Positions 1 to 5,366 of a DNA stretch of 6,453 bases are shown in pieces. The stretch covers positions 1 through 6,453 of the forward strand of contig NJEJ01000057.1 of NCBI GenBank assembly GCA_002255025.1, given 5' to 3'. The number at the start of each line of letters is the position of its first letter. Position 1 is the stretch's first letter. This stretch comes from Candidatus Bathyarchaeota archaeon ex4484_135. Its GTDB lineage: Archaea > Thermoproteota > Bathyarchaeia > EX4484-135. Under the pieces are notes generated by a model, which ran no database searches, had not been told where the DNA came from, and was given only the letters and a program-made list of their open reading frames with translations. Position numbers and translations under genes: made by a program.

Positions 1-863
1 GCCGAGGAGAATATGACGGGTATGTTGGACACGTAGAGCAGGCTTATCGGGTACCTGCCCCTGAAGCCCCTCATCCTGGCGTACGATATGGGTATCTCGA
101 CCCTTACGCCCTGCATGTAGATGACCGTTAGGAATATGGCCATGGTGGACAGCAGGCCCACTAAGGTCGGGTATCCCTGCCTGTCGTAGAGGGCCTTCCA
201 GTTCTTGTCCATAATGGCCTGGACGGTCGCTATCAGGGCCCCGTGGCTCAGGTCATCCCCGACTTTTATCGGGTTGAAGGTATCCCAGAGGACGTTCTGG
301 GCCACGCCAGCCAGTATGAAGAGGCTTATCCCGCTCCCGAAGCCCCAGCCCTTCTGGACCATCTCGTCGAGGAGTATTATGATGACGCCGACCATCACGA
401 GCTGGGCGAATACCACAGCACTGGTCGTGAAGTCGAGCGTCCTGCCAGCGTAGAAGCCGCCGAGTATGTAGGCTATGGCGTTCACGGCCGTCAGGACTAT
501 GGATAGGAACTTGTTGGCGGCCGTGAAGAGGGCCCTGTCCTCGGGGTTCGTGAAATCACACTCTATCATCCTCGAGGCCGCCAGGAGCTGGAGGACGAGG
601 CCAGCCGTCACTATGGGGCCTATGCCTAGCTCCATGAGCGTCCCACGCCTGGACGCGAATATGACCCTCATGTACAGGAATGGATCGGCACCACCGGCCG
701 CCTTCATGCCGTAGAGGGGTATCTCACACATCACTAGGTAGACCACGAGTGCTACAGCCGTCCAAGCCAGCTTGGCCCCGAAGCTCGGCCTCTTCTCGGG
801 CGGCGAGACCTCAGGCAAGAACCTCGAGATGGGCTTGAAAAGGCTTAGGAACCTCCCGGCCAT
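1..863 (-). CDS. secY: Preprotein translocase subunit SecY (partial, 3' end beyond left edge)
   Basis: This is the central pore subunit of the Sec translocon in the cytoplasmic membrane, partner of SecE and Sec61-beta; it moves unfolded proteins across the membrane or into it. I translated the minus strand from the ATG at 863-861. The frame stays open to the window edge for about 288 codons; the family is usually about 430-490 residues, so the C-terminal third is missing. Visible marks: a soluble N-terminus (1-30), TM1 (31-50), a plug-like segment (about 60-72) followed by TLMELGIGPIVTAG and TM2b, the cytoplasmic TNPEDRALFTAANK loop (105-118), the SecY signature GWGFGSGISLFI (172-183), and the C5 loop with VRVEIPISY (253-261) that in the family contacts the ribosome. 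The sequence ends inside TM7 (YVSNIPVIF). A GGAGGTG site lies 5 bases before the start. It is 20 bases downstream of the YbjN-like gene and probably cotranscribed with it. In most archaea secY closes the spc ribosomal operon; here it does not. Confidence 0.97.
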   Translation of the reverse strand, partial: MAGRFLSLFKPISRFLPEVSPPEKRPSFGAKLAWTAVALVVYLVMCEIPLYGMKAAGGADPFLYMRVIFASRRGTLMELGIGPIVTAGLVLQLLAASRMIECDFTNPEDRALFTAANKFLSIVLTAVNAIAYILGGFYAGRTLDFTTSAVVFAQLVMVGVIIILLDEMVQKGWGFGSGISLFILAGVAQNVLWDTFNPIKVGDDLSHGALIATVQAIMDKNWKALYDRQGYPTLVGLLSTMAIFLTVIYMQGVRVEIPISYARMRGFRGRYPISLLYVSNIPVIFSS

Positions 864-868
864 GTCGG

Positions 869-875
869 CACCTCC
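869..875 (-). promoter_or_regulatory. Ribosome binding site of secY
   Basis: On the minus strand this reads GGAGGTG, 5 bases before the secY ATG at 863. It matches the CACCUCC anti-Shine-Dalgarno at the 3' end of archaeal 16S rRNA. It lies wholly in the 20-base gap after the YbjN-like gene. This supports the chosen secY start and translation of secY as an internal gene of a two-gene message. Confidence 0.8.
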
Positions 876-883
876 GCCCCGTC

Positions 884-1354
884 TTAGGCCACGTAGTAAT
901 ATATCTTCTTGGACATGTCGTCTGGGACCCTTATCCTCGGGAGTTTAGGTGCTACCTCCCTAGCGAAGTATTCTACGCCGAAGACCACGGACGCGAATTC
1001 CACCTCGAAGTTCTCAGGTGAGAGGGCTTTCACGTGGCTCTCAGCGTGGACCACGACGTCACCGAACTCCGTGAGGCCGAAGGTCACCTCGCTGAGTTCG
1101 AGCGATAACCTCAGGAGGAGCTTGTAGAGCTCTTTCTCATCTAGGTCTTTAGGGAGCTCTTCCTTCTTAGCCGCCATAGCTAGTGTGGTAACCCAGTCCC
1201 CCCTGACGGCCACTAGGACGTTGAACTCCTTCACGTCGGACTTGAAGGGCACTACGAATAGATCTTCTTTCTCCACATACTCGTATTTCAGCCCCATTTT
1301 GTCCAGTATCTCCTTGACCTTGTTGACGGCTTCCCTCGCCAATCCCTCCACCAT
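884..1354 (-). CDS. Small YbjN/CesT-like (type III secretion chaperone-like fold) protein
   Basis: A 156-residue soluble protein without signal peptide, membrane helix or cysteine. The order of predicted elements is an amphipathic helix (3-20, AREAVNKVKEILDKM), three strands (22-28, 31-38, 43-50), a WVTTLAMAA segment (54-62), a helix (73-84), two strands (88-95 and GDVVVHAES, 98-106), and a helix after LSPENF (111-130). This alpha-beta3-alpha-beta2-alpha pattern, with the central Trp and the late LSxxxF motif, resembles the YbjN/CesT-like fold seen in bacterial YbjN and type III secretion chaperones. That is a fold-level guess from pattern, not a homology search. The biochemical role is unknown; proteins of this fold generally bind other proteins. 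The ATG at 1354 sits about 25 bases from a TATA box, suggesting a leaderless message. It lies directly upstream of secY on the same strand, which invites a link to translocon biogenesis or substrate binding, but this is inference only. Confidence 0.72.
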   Translation of the reverse strand: MVEGLAREAVNKVKEILDKMGLKYEYVEKEDLFVVPFKSDVKEFNVLVAVRGDWVTTLAMAAKKEELPKDLDEKELYKLLLRLSLELSEVTFGLTEFGDVVVHAESHVKALSPENFEVEFASVVFGVEYFAREVAPKLPRIRVPDDMSKKIYYYVA

Positions 1355-1374
1355 GAGGGCCCTACGTGCCCTAG

Positions 1375-1383
1375 CTTATAAGG
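1375..1383 (-). promoter_or_regulatory. TATA-box promoter of the YbjN-like/secY pair
   Basis: The minus strand reads CCTTATAAG, centred about 25 bases before the ATG at 1354. In archaea transcription starts about 25-27 bases after the TATA centre, so the transcript would begin at or next to the start codon (leaderless). No Shine-Dalgarno sequence precedes that ATG, which agrees. The core CTTATAAG (1375-1382) is a perfect palindrome, so TBP could in principle load in either direction. Confidence 0.6.
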
Positions 1384-1407
1384 TTGGTAAATCCCCTGGC
1401 CAAAGGC

Positions 1408-1413
1408 TAATAT
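1408..1413 (+). promoter_or_regulatory. Possible TATA element of amrS
   Basis: TAATAT lies about 34 bases before the amrS ATG, placing the expected transcription start near 1437 and leaving a very short leader. A purine-rich GGGGAGGA (1419-1426) sits 18 bases from the ATG, too far for a normal Shine-Dalgarno site. The alternative is the palindromic CTTATAAG at 1375-1382 acting forward, giving a leader of about 40 bases. The sequence does not decide between them. Confidence 0.35.
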
Positions 1414-1444
1414 CGAGCGGGGAGGACTAAGGTCTCGAGCGAGC

Positions 1445-2500
1445 ATGCCAGCAAGAGAAGCCCGATTTTACGAGCGTATGGAAGGAGGCCTCGTGAGGTG
1501 TACTATCTGTCCTCGGAAGTGCGTCATAAAGCCAGGCGAGAGGGGCTTCTGTGGCACGAGGGAAAACCGGGACGGCACCCTCTACAGCCTGATCTACGGC
1601 GAAGTATCCGCTAGTGCGATCGATCCGATAGAAAAAAAGCCCTTGTTCCACTTCGAGCCTGGGAGCCTGACCTTCTCCATAAGCTCCGTGGGCTGCAGCT
1701 TCAAGTGCCCCTGGTGCCAGAACTATCACATATCCCAGGTCAGGCCCGAGGACTACAGGACCGTCAGGATGGAGCCCGAGGAAGTGGTGAAGCTGGCCGA
1801 GAAATACGGGTGCCCTTCCATCTCGATAACCTATAACGAGCCCATAATATGGCTCGAGTACGTGGAGGACGTGGCCAAGTTGGCTAAGGCCAGAGGGCTC
1901 AAGATAGTACTTGTCACGAACGGCTACATATCGCTCGAGGCTCTCGATGCCGTGGCAGGCCTTATAGACGCCGTGAACGTCGATATAAAGGCTTTCACGG
2001 AGGAGTTCTACAGGCATTACTGCAAAGGCACCTTAAAGGATGTCTTGCAGGCCACGGAAGCCATGAAGGAAAAGGGCATCCATGTCGAGGCCACCAACCT
2101 CATAATACCCGGCCTGAACGACAGTGAAGACGAGATAAGGGCCCTCTGCAAGTGGCATTATGAGAGCCTGGGTCCTGACACACCTCTCCACTTCAGCCGC
2201 TTCTTCCCCTGCTACAAGATGGCCTATAAGGAACCAACGCCCATCTCCACCTTGGAGAAGGCCAGGAAGATAGCGGTTGAGGAAGGCCTTAGGTACGTCT
2301 ACGTGGGCAACTTGCCCGGCAACCCTGCTGAGCATACCTACTGCCCAAGCTGCCATAAGGTCCTCATAAAGAGATATGGCTTCGAGATCGCTGAGTGGAA
2401 CTTGGACGAGCAGATGAGGTGTCCTGAGTGTGGCACGAAGATACCAATAAAAGGCAGGTTCCACAGACGTGGGGGATGGTTCCCCCTATTGATATACTGA
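1445..2500 (+). CDS. amrS: AmmeMemoRadiSam system radical SAM protein (AmrS-type)
   Basis: A complete 351-residue radical SAM protein of the AmmeMemoRadiSam family (historically annotated as a pyruvate formate-lyase activating enzyme homologue). The N-terminal cysteine cluster CTICPRKC with C36 (C19, C22, C26, C36) and the family block DPIEKKPLFHFEPG (60-73) come first. The radical SAM CxxxCxxC motif is C84, C88, C91, which in the superfamily binds the 4Fe-4S cluster that cleaves SAM. The strand motifs SITYNEP (127-133) and VNVDIKAF (178-184) suit the partial TIM barrel. The C-terminus has two CxxC pairs (C300/C303, C326/C329), a probable zinc ribbon. AmrS is associated with AmrA (AMMECR1 domain) and AmrB (Memo domain); neither gene is in the window, and I do not know the product of the reaction. 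The first ATG fits the family N-terminus; no earlier in-frame start is near. It diverges from the YbjN-like/secY pair and converges with the proline-rich membrane protein gene, 30 bases apart. Confidence 0.93.
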   Translation: MPAREARFYERMEGGLVRCTICPRKCVIKPGERGFCGTRENRDGTLYSLIYGEVSASAIDPIEKKPLFHFEPGSLTFSISSVGCSFKCPWCQNYHISQVRPEDYRTVRMEPEEVVKLAEKYGCPSISITYNEPIIWLEYVEDVAKLAKARGLKIVLVTNGYISLEALDAVAGLIDAVNVDIKAFTEEFYRHYCKGTLKDVLQATEAMKEKGIHVEATNLIIPGLNDSEDEIRALCKWHYESLGPDTPLHFSRFFPCYKMAYKEPTPISTLEKARKIAVEEGLRYVYVGNLPGNPAEHTYCPSCHKVLIKRYGFEIAEWNLDEQMRCPECGTKIPIKGRFHRRGGWFPLLIY

Positions 2501-2530
2501 CCTGGCCGTCGGAACCCTAAGCTTGAGAGT

Positions 2531-3217
2531 TCAGGTTTTCCTACGTCTCTGCCTCAGTATGCGTAATATCCTGTTTAGCTCGTCTTCGGAGAGGCCAGGT
2601 CTGGCTTCCGTAGGTCTTCCTGGGGGTGGGGGAAGCTCGGGCCTCTCGGGGCCCTTTGGAGCTTCTTCCGGCTTAGCTTCTTCAGCCGTAGGCTTGCTCG
2701 GAGGAGGCGGGAACAAACGCTCTCTCTTAGCTGCTTCAAAGGCTAAACGAGCTGGGCCTTCCTCCTCACGCGTAAGTTCACGCTCGCGTGGTAGTTCTAC
2801 CCCGAGGGATGGAGGCGGAGGAGGCTGCCAAGCAGGCTTAGGAGGTCTTGCCGGTGCAGGCGTAGTAATCGAAGGCGGCGTGGTTTCTGCCAGCCTGGCT
2901 GAAGGAGGCGGGGGAGTGGTTGGAGGTGCAGAAGGCGGAGGAGTTGGAGGCCTCTGGACCTCACGCCTCTGCTCTATGATCTTGCCCATGAGGTCAGCAC
3001 CGGCCTTGATCAGTATGGCCCCGAGAGCCGCCATTATGGCCATCAGGACGAGCACTGGGCTCCAGCTCCCGAGCGTCTCGGCGAGCTGACGGGATTTATC
3101 AAGGAGGTCTAGGGCCTTCCATATGCACGTGTAGCCTATGAAGTAGACGATTATGGCAGTTATACCGATCCCTATGGCCAGGAGCAGGCCACTCAATGCT
3201 CTTGCGGCTCTGCTCAT
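2531..3217 (-). CDS. Unrecognised two-helix membrane protein with long proline-rich tail
   Basis: I do not recognise this 228-residue protein. A short basic N-terminus (R3, R6) precedes a hydrophobic helix (about 8-30); a loop of about 20 residues (31-52) leads to a second helix (about 53-77). A basic stretch (QRREVQR, 83-89) follows, so by the positive-inside rule both termini should be cytoplasmic. Residues 90-207 are a proline-rich, probably disordered tail with runs of four or five prolines (102-105, 132-136, 170-173, 196-199), interrupted by a charged segment (142-168, ELPRERELTREEEGPARLAF and on). The C-terminus (208-228) is a short amphipathic helix, LSEDELNRILRILR, ending in QRRRKT. 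It may be an anchor that displays a binding tail, or lineage-specific. Polyproline runs should need aIF5A for translation (established for IF5A/EF-P). Strand choice is secure: helices, composition and promoter agree, while the plus-strand shadow frame is a Gly/Ser-rich artefact. It diverges from the ribosomal cluster. Confidence 0.82.
   Translation of the reverse strand: MSRAARALSGLLLAIGIGITAIIVYFIGYTCIWKALDLLDKSRQLAETLGSWSPVLVLMAIMAALGAILIKAGADLMGKIIEQRREVQRPPTPPPSAPPTTPPPPSARLAETTPPSITTPAPARPPKPAWQPPPPPSLGVELPRERELTREEEGPARLAFEAAKRERLFPPPPSKPTAEEAKPEEAPKGPERPELPPPPGRPTEARPGLSEDELNRILRILRQRRRKT
2622..2651 (+). other. Canonical G-quadruplex-type motif
   Basis: Four G-runs on the plus strand (2622-2626, 2628-2632, 2639-2641, 2648-2651) are separated by loops of 1, 6 and 6 bases, fitting the G3+N1-7 rule. 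The motif lies in proline codons of the minus-strand membrane protein gene, so the G-rich strand is the template and its mRNA is C-rich. The simplest explanation is codon composition (CCC/CCN prolines) rather than selection for structure. An antisense transcript from amrS read-through would carry the G-rich form. Confidence 0.4.
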
Positions 3218-3247
3218 CCTCTCCCCATTCTATCTTCAGAGGAACTT

Positions 3248-3256
3248 TTTGATAAG
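3248..3256 (-). promoter_or_regulatory. Probable TATA box of the proline-rich membrane protein gene
   Basis: The minus strand reads CTTATCAAA, centred about 35 bases before the ATG at 3217, giving an expected transcription start near 3226 and a leader of about 10 bases. A purine-rich GGGGAGAGG abuts the start codon and may serve as a close-set ribosome binding site. The remaining sequence up to the ribosomal promoter (about 3257-3302) holds no gene; it contains an 8-base palindrome GAATATTC near 3268-3275, with no assigned function. Confidence 0.45.
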
Positions 3257-3304
3257 CCTTGCGGTCGAATATTCTTGAAGAAGCCCGCCACCTGCCACGA
3301 TACC

Positions 3305-3311
3305 TTTTTAT
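3305..3311 (+). promoter_or_regulatory. TATA box of the ribosomal protein cluster
   Basis: TTTTTAT is centred about 47 bases before the preferred uL22 start at 3355. The expected transcription start is near 3333-3335, in the run GAAAAG, giving a leader of about 20 bases that includes the GAGGTGG ribosome binding site. No other convincing promoter occurs before uS17, so all five genes probably share this one. Confidence 0.55.
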
Positions 3312-3342
3312 GCTGCCTCCCGGCTTAGGCTGAAAAGACGAA

Positions 3343-3349
3343 GAGGTGG
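3343..3349 (+). promoter_or_regulatory. Ribosome binding site that decides the uL22 start
   Basis: GAGGTGG pairs with the CACCUC anti-Shine-Dalgarno of archaeal 16S rRNA. The GAGGTG core ends 6 bases before the GTG at 3355. The upstream candidate GTG at 3346-3348 lies inside this site and has no site of its own, so initiation at 3355 is favoured. Confidence 0.7.
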
Positions 3350-3354
3350 CCGGG

Positions 3355-3819
3355 GTGCCCAAGTGGGGCTACTCGGTGGGTTGGGTTGACCCGGATAGGA
3401 CGGCCAAGGCGAGCGGCAGGGAGCTTAGGATATCCCATAAACATGCCCGTGAGATATGTAAGACCATAAAGGGGATGATGCTAGAAGATGCTAAGAAGTT
3501 CCTCGAGGACGTAATCGCCATGAGGAAGCCCGTCCCGTTCAGGCGTTTCAAGAAGAAGATCCCACATAGGAGGGGCCTTGAGGGCTGGTGTTCTGGCCGC
3601 TATCCCGTTAAGGCCGCTAAGTATATCTTGCGTATCCTGAAGGACGTAGAGGCAAACGCGGAATACAAGGGCCTCAACGTGGAGAAGCTGAAGATAATTC
3701 ATGCGGCAGCTTACCCGGGGACCAAGATAAAGAAGTTCTTCCCGAGGGCCCACGGCAGGGCGACGCCTAACTTCGAGACCCTGACGCACGTGGAGGTAGT
3801 GGTCGAGGAGGTAGAGTAA
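3355..3819 (+). CDS. rpl22: 50S ribosomal protein uL22 (L22), archaeal type
   Basis: This is a protein of the large ribosomal subunit whose long beta-hairpin lines the peptide exit tunnel. The 154-residue product begins (M)PKWGYSV, the usual start region of archaeal uL22 (short N-terminus before a WxYS-like motif). It continues with KASGRELRIS (18-27), the core helix block KGMMLEDAKKFLEDVIAM, the KPVPFRRF segment (58-65), GRYPVKAA (81-88), and the tunnel hairpin rich in basic residues (about 113-138, including KIKKFFPRAHGRA). It ends in an acidic VVVEEVE. A longer form from the GTG at 3346 adds MAG, but that codon lies in the Shine-Dalgarno site, so I prefer 3355. It is first in the five-gene cluster; its 3' end contains GGAGGT (3807-3812), the ribosome binding site for uS3. 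The usual upstream neighbour uS19 is absent; a divergent membrane protein gene is there instead. Confidence 0.95.
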   Translation: MPKWGYSVGWVDPDRTAKASGRELRISHKHAREICKTIKGMMLEDAKKFLEDVIAMRKPVPFRRFKKKIPHRRGLEGWCSGRYPVKAAKYILRILKDVEANAEYKGLNVEKLKIIHAAAYPGTKIKKFFPRAHGRATPNFETLTHVEVVVEEVE

Positions 3820-3820
3820 A

Positions 3821-4516
3821 GTGCCCAGGAAGGAGAAGACCGTCGTCAGAGAGATAATCGACGAGCACCTGAAGAAGCTGGAGATCGACGAGTACTTGAG
3901 GAAGAGGTTCGAGAAGGCAGGTTACGGTGGAGTCACCATAGTGAGGACCCCCCTCGGCACCCACGTGGTCATATACGCCATGAGGCCGGGCCTGATAATA
4001 GGCCGAGGCGGCGAGACGGTCAAGAAGCTGGTCGAGGAGTTAGAGCAGAAGTTCGGCTTAGAGAACCCCCAGATCTCCGTGGCGGAAGTAGAGGTGCCCG
4101 AGCTCAACCCGTATATAATGGCCAGCAGGATAGCACAAGTCCTGAGGAGGGGCGTGAACTACAGGCGTGCTGGCTTCTGGGCCCTGAGGCGTATCATGGA
4201 GGCGGGTGCCCTCGGGGCCGAGATAATAATAAGCGGGAAACTCAGGACCGCTAGGGCCAAGTACGAGAAGTTCAGGGCTGGCTACCTGCCCGTGTGCGGT
4301 GATCCGGCCCAGAAGTACCTCCGTAAGGCCGTGGTCCACGTCCAGCTCAAGCCGGGCATCTACGGCATAAAGGTGACCATAATGCCCCCCGAGGCCAAGT
4401 TCCCGGACCAGCCCAGGATAAAGATGCCCGAGGAAATAGGGGAGGAAGCCGAGGCCGCTCCTGCCGAAGAAGGCCTGGGCGAATTCGGCGGCGAGGAGAA
4501 AGGAGGTGGTAGCTGA
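3821..4516 (+). CDS. rps3: 30S ribosomal protein uS3 (S3), archaeal type
   Basis: This small-subunit head protein lies at the mRNA entry channel. The 231-residue product has an N-terminal KH domain (about 17-92) with the RNA-binding GxxG loop in PGLIIGRGG (56-64). The C-terminal S3 domain follows, with ELNPYIMASRIAQVL (94-108), RRAGFWALRRIMEAGALGAE (115-134) and ISGKLRTARAKYEKFRAGY (137-155). The tail (205-230) is acidic and Gly-rich, a variable part of archaeal uS3. The start is GTG, one base after the uL22 stop, with GGAGGT 8 bases upstream. The run of glycines at the very end (KGGGS) is encoded by the sequence AGGAGGTGGT, which also serves as the ribosome binding site for uL29. The stop TGA shares one base with the uL29 ATG (TGATG), so the two are probably translationally coupled. 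Confidence 0.97.
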   Translation: MPRKEKTVVREIIDEHLKKLEIDEYLRKRFEKAGYGGVTIVRTPLGTHVVIYAMRPGLIIGRGGETVKKLVEELEQKFGLENPQISVAEVEVPELNPYIMASRIAQVLRRGVNYRRAGFWALRRIMEAGALGAEIIISGKLRTARAKYEKFRAGYLPVCGDPAQKYLRKAVVHVQLKPGIYGIKVTIMPPEAKFPDQPRIKMPEEIGEEAEAAPAEEGLGEFGGEEKGGGS

Positions 4517-4740
4517 TGCCCATCCTCAGGCCCGAGGAGATAAGGGCCATGTCAAAGGATGAGAGACGTAAGAAGCTGAACGAGCTGAGGGCAGAACTCA
4601 TGAGGCTCAGGACGATGGTCAGGGCTGGCGGTGCCGTAGAGAACCCAGCCAGGATAAAGGAGCTGAGGAAGACTATAGCTCGCATATTGACCATAGAGAG
4701 GGAAGAAGAGCTGGGCATAGGGAGGGAGAAGAGCAAGTGA
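4516..4740 (+). CDS. rpl29: 50S ribosomal protein uL29 (L29), archaeal type
   Basis: A 74-residue large-subunit protein that in the family sits near the exit of the peptide tunnel. It shows the normal two-helix hairpin: a first helix (6-35) containing ELRAELMRLRTMV, a turn GGAVENPARI (38-47), and a second helix with the strongly conserved LRKTIARILTIEREEE (50-65). The ATG overlaps the uS3 stop by one base and has GGAGGT (4502-4507) 8 bases upstream. Its own stop overlaps the GTG of the RNase P gene in the four-base GTGA (4737-4740). In many archaea a SUI1/aIF1 gene lies between uL29 and the RNase P protein; here it is missing. Confidence 0.95.
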   Translation: MPILRPEEIRAMSKDERRKKLNELRAELMRLRTMVRAGGAVENPARIKELRKTIARILTIEREEELGIGREKSK

Positions 4741-5018
4741 AAGTGGGGCCCAACATAATAAGGGAGGAGTTCATAGGGCTCCACGCCAAGGTCGTGAAGA
4801 GCAGGCACCCAGACTATGTGGGCATAGAAGGGCCCGTCGTAGACGAGACGCACAACATGTTCATCATAGGGCACGAGGGCCGTAGGAAGATGGTCCCGAA
4901 GGCCGCTTGCACATTCCACTTCACGTTCCCCGACGGGACCGTAGTGGAGATAGAAGGTCACCTCCTCGTCGGGAGGCCAGAGGATAGGCTTAAGAAGAGG
5001 CTAACCAAGCTCTGGTGA
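4737..5018 (+). CDS. rnp1: Ribonuclease P protein component 1 (Rpp29/Pop4)
   Basis: A 93-residue archaeal Rpp29 homologue. In the family it is an Sm-like beta-barrel protein that with Rpp21 supports RNase P RNA in removing the 5' leader of precursor tRNA. Visible family marks are REEFIGLHAKVV (9-20), the YVGIEGPVVDETHNMFII stretch (27-44), the basic GRRKMVPK (48-55), and the conserved C-terminal GRPEDRLKKR (79-88). Length is normal. The GTG start lies in a GTGA overlap with the uL29 stop; GGAGG (4721-4725) is 11 bases before it, a little far. A second GTG at 4743 would be worse placed. Embedding of this gene among ribosomal protein genes is usual in archaea. Its presence argues against the reduced RNase P of Pyrobaculum-like organisms, in which as I recall Rpp29 has not been found. 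Confidence 0.94.
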   Translation: MKVGPNIIREEFIGLHAKVVKSRHPDYVGIEGPVVDETHNMFIIGHEGRRKMVPKAACTFHFTFPDGTVVEIEGHLLVGRPEDRLKKRLTKLW

Positions 5019-5024
5019 TGGGCC

Positions 5025-5366
5025 ATGTCGTACGCGGACATAACGCCGCCGGAAGGACCTCCCTGCGATGACGAGAACTGCCCGTTTCACGGGAAGCTCC
5101 GCATAAGGGGCAAGATACTTGATGGCGTGGTCGTCAGCGACAAGATGGACAAGACGGTCATAGTGCAGCGTGACTACCTGCACTACGTGCCGAAGTACAT
5201 GCGTTACGAACGTAGGAGGAGCCGTATACCGGCTCACAACCCGCCCTGTATAAACGCCCGCAAGGGCGATAGGGTCCTCATAGGCGAGTGCAGGCCGATA
5301 AGCAAGACGGTGGCCTTCTGTGTCATAAAAATCCTAGAGAGAGCCAAGAGACCGGAGAAACGCTAG
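5025..5366 (+). CDS. rps17: 30S ribosomal protein uS17 (S17), archaeal type
   Basis: This primary 16S rRNA-binding protein of the small subunit is 113 residues long, in the archaeal/eukaryotic long form. The N-terminal motif CDDENCPFHG (14-23) is typical of archaeal uS17; bacterial forms lack it. The OB-fold core follows: LRIRGKILDGVVVSDKMDKT (25-44), VIVQRDYLHYVPKYMRYERR (45-64), SRIPAHNPPCI (66-76), GDRVLIGECRPISKT (81-95) and VIKILER (100-106). The ATG is 6 bases after the RNase P stop, preceded by GGTGAT (5014-5019), which pairs exactly with AUCACC at the 16S 3' end. It is the last gene of the cluster. The expected downstream neighbours (uL14, uL24, eS4) are absent, and the stop codon TAG shares the palindrome CTAG with the stop of the opposing phosphodiesterase gene. 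Confidence 0.97.
   Translation: MSYADITPPEGPPCDDENCPFHGKLRIRGKILDGVVVSDKMDKTVIVQRDYLHYVPKYMRYERRRSRIPAHNPPCINARKGDRVLIGECRPISKTVAFCVIKILERAKRPEKR

Noticed and set aside
379..385. ATGATGA, a possible C box of a C/D guide RNA
   Set aside because: No CTGA D or D' box follows at a suitable distance, and it lies inside secY on the antisense strand.
205..714. Three plus-strand open frames over the secY region
   Set aside because: The minus strand encodes unmistakable SecY throughout; these are shadows.
1427..2017. 196-codon minus-strand open frame opposite amrS
   Set aside because: It is antisense to clear AmrS motifs, has no family resemblance, and its His/Tyr/Leu-rich composition is that of a mirror frame of a GC-rich gene.
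2523..3089. 188-codon plus-strand Gly/Ser-rich open frame
   Set aside because: It is the mirror of the proline-rich tail; the minus strand has the promoter, start-site context and membrane helices.
3218..3345. Possible tRNA or small RNA in the gap before uL22
   Set aside because: I see no cloverleaf, no C/D or H/ACA signature and no clear hairpin; two facing promoters account for the space.
4347..4961. 204-codon minus-strand open frame under uS3, uL29 and Rpp29
   Set aside because: It crosses three well-supported ribosomal cluster genes and looks like no known protein.
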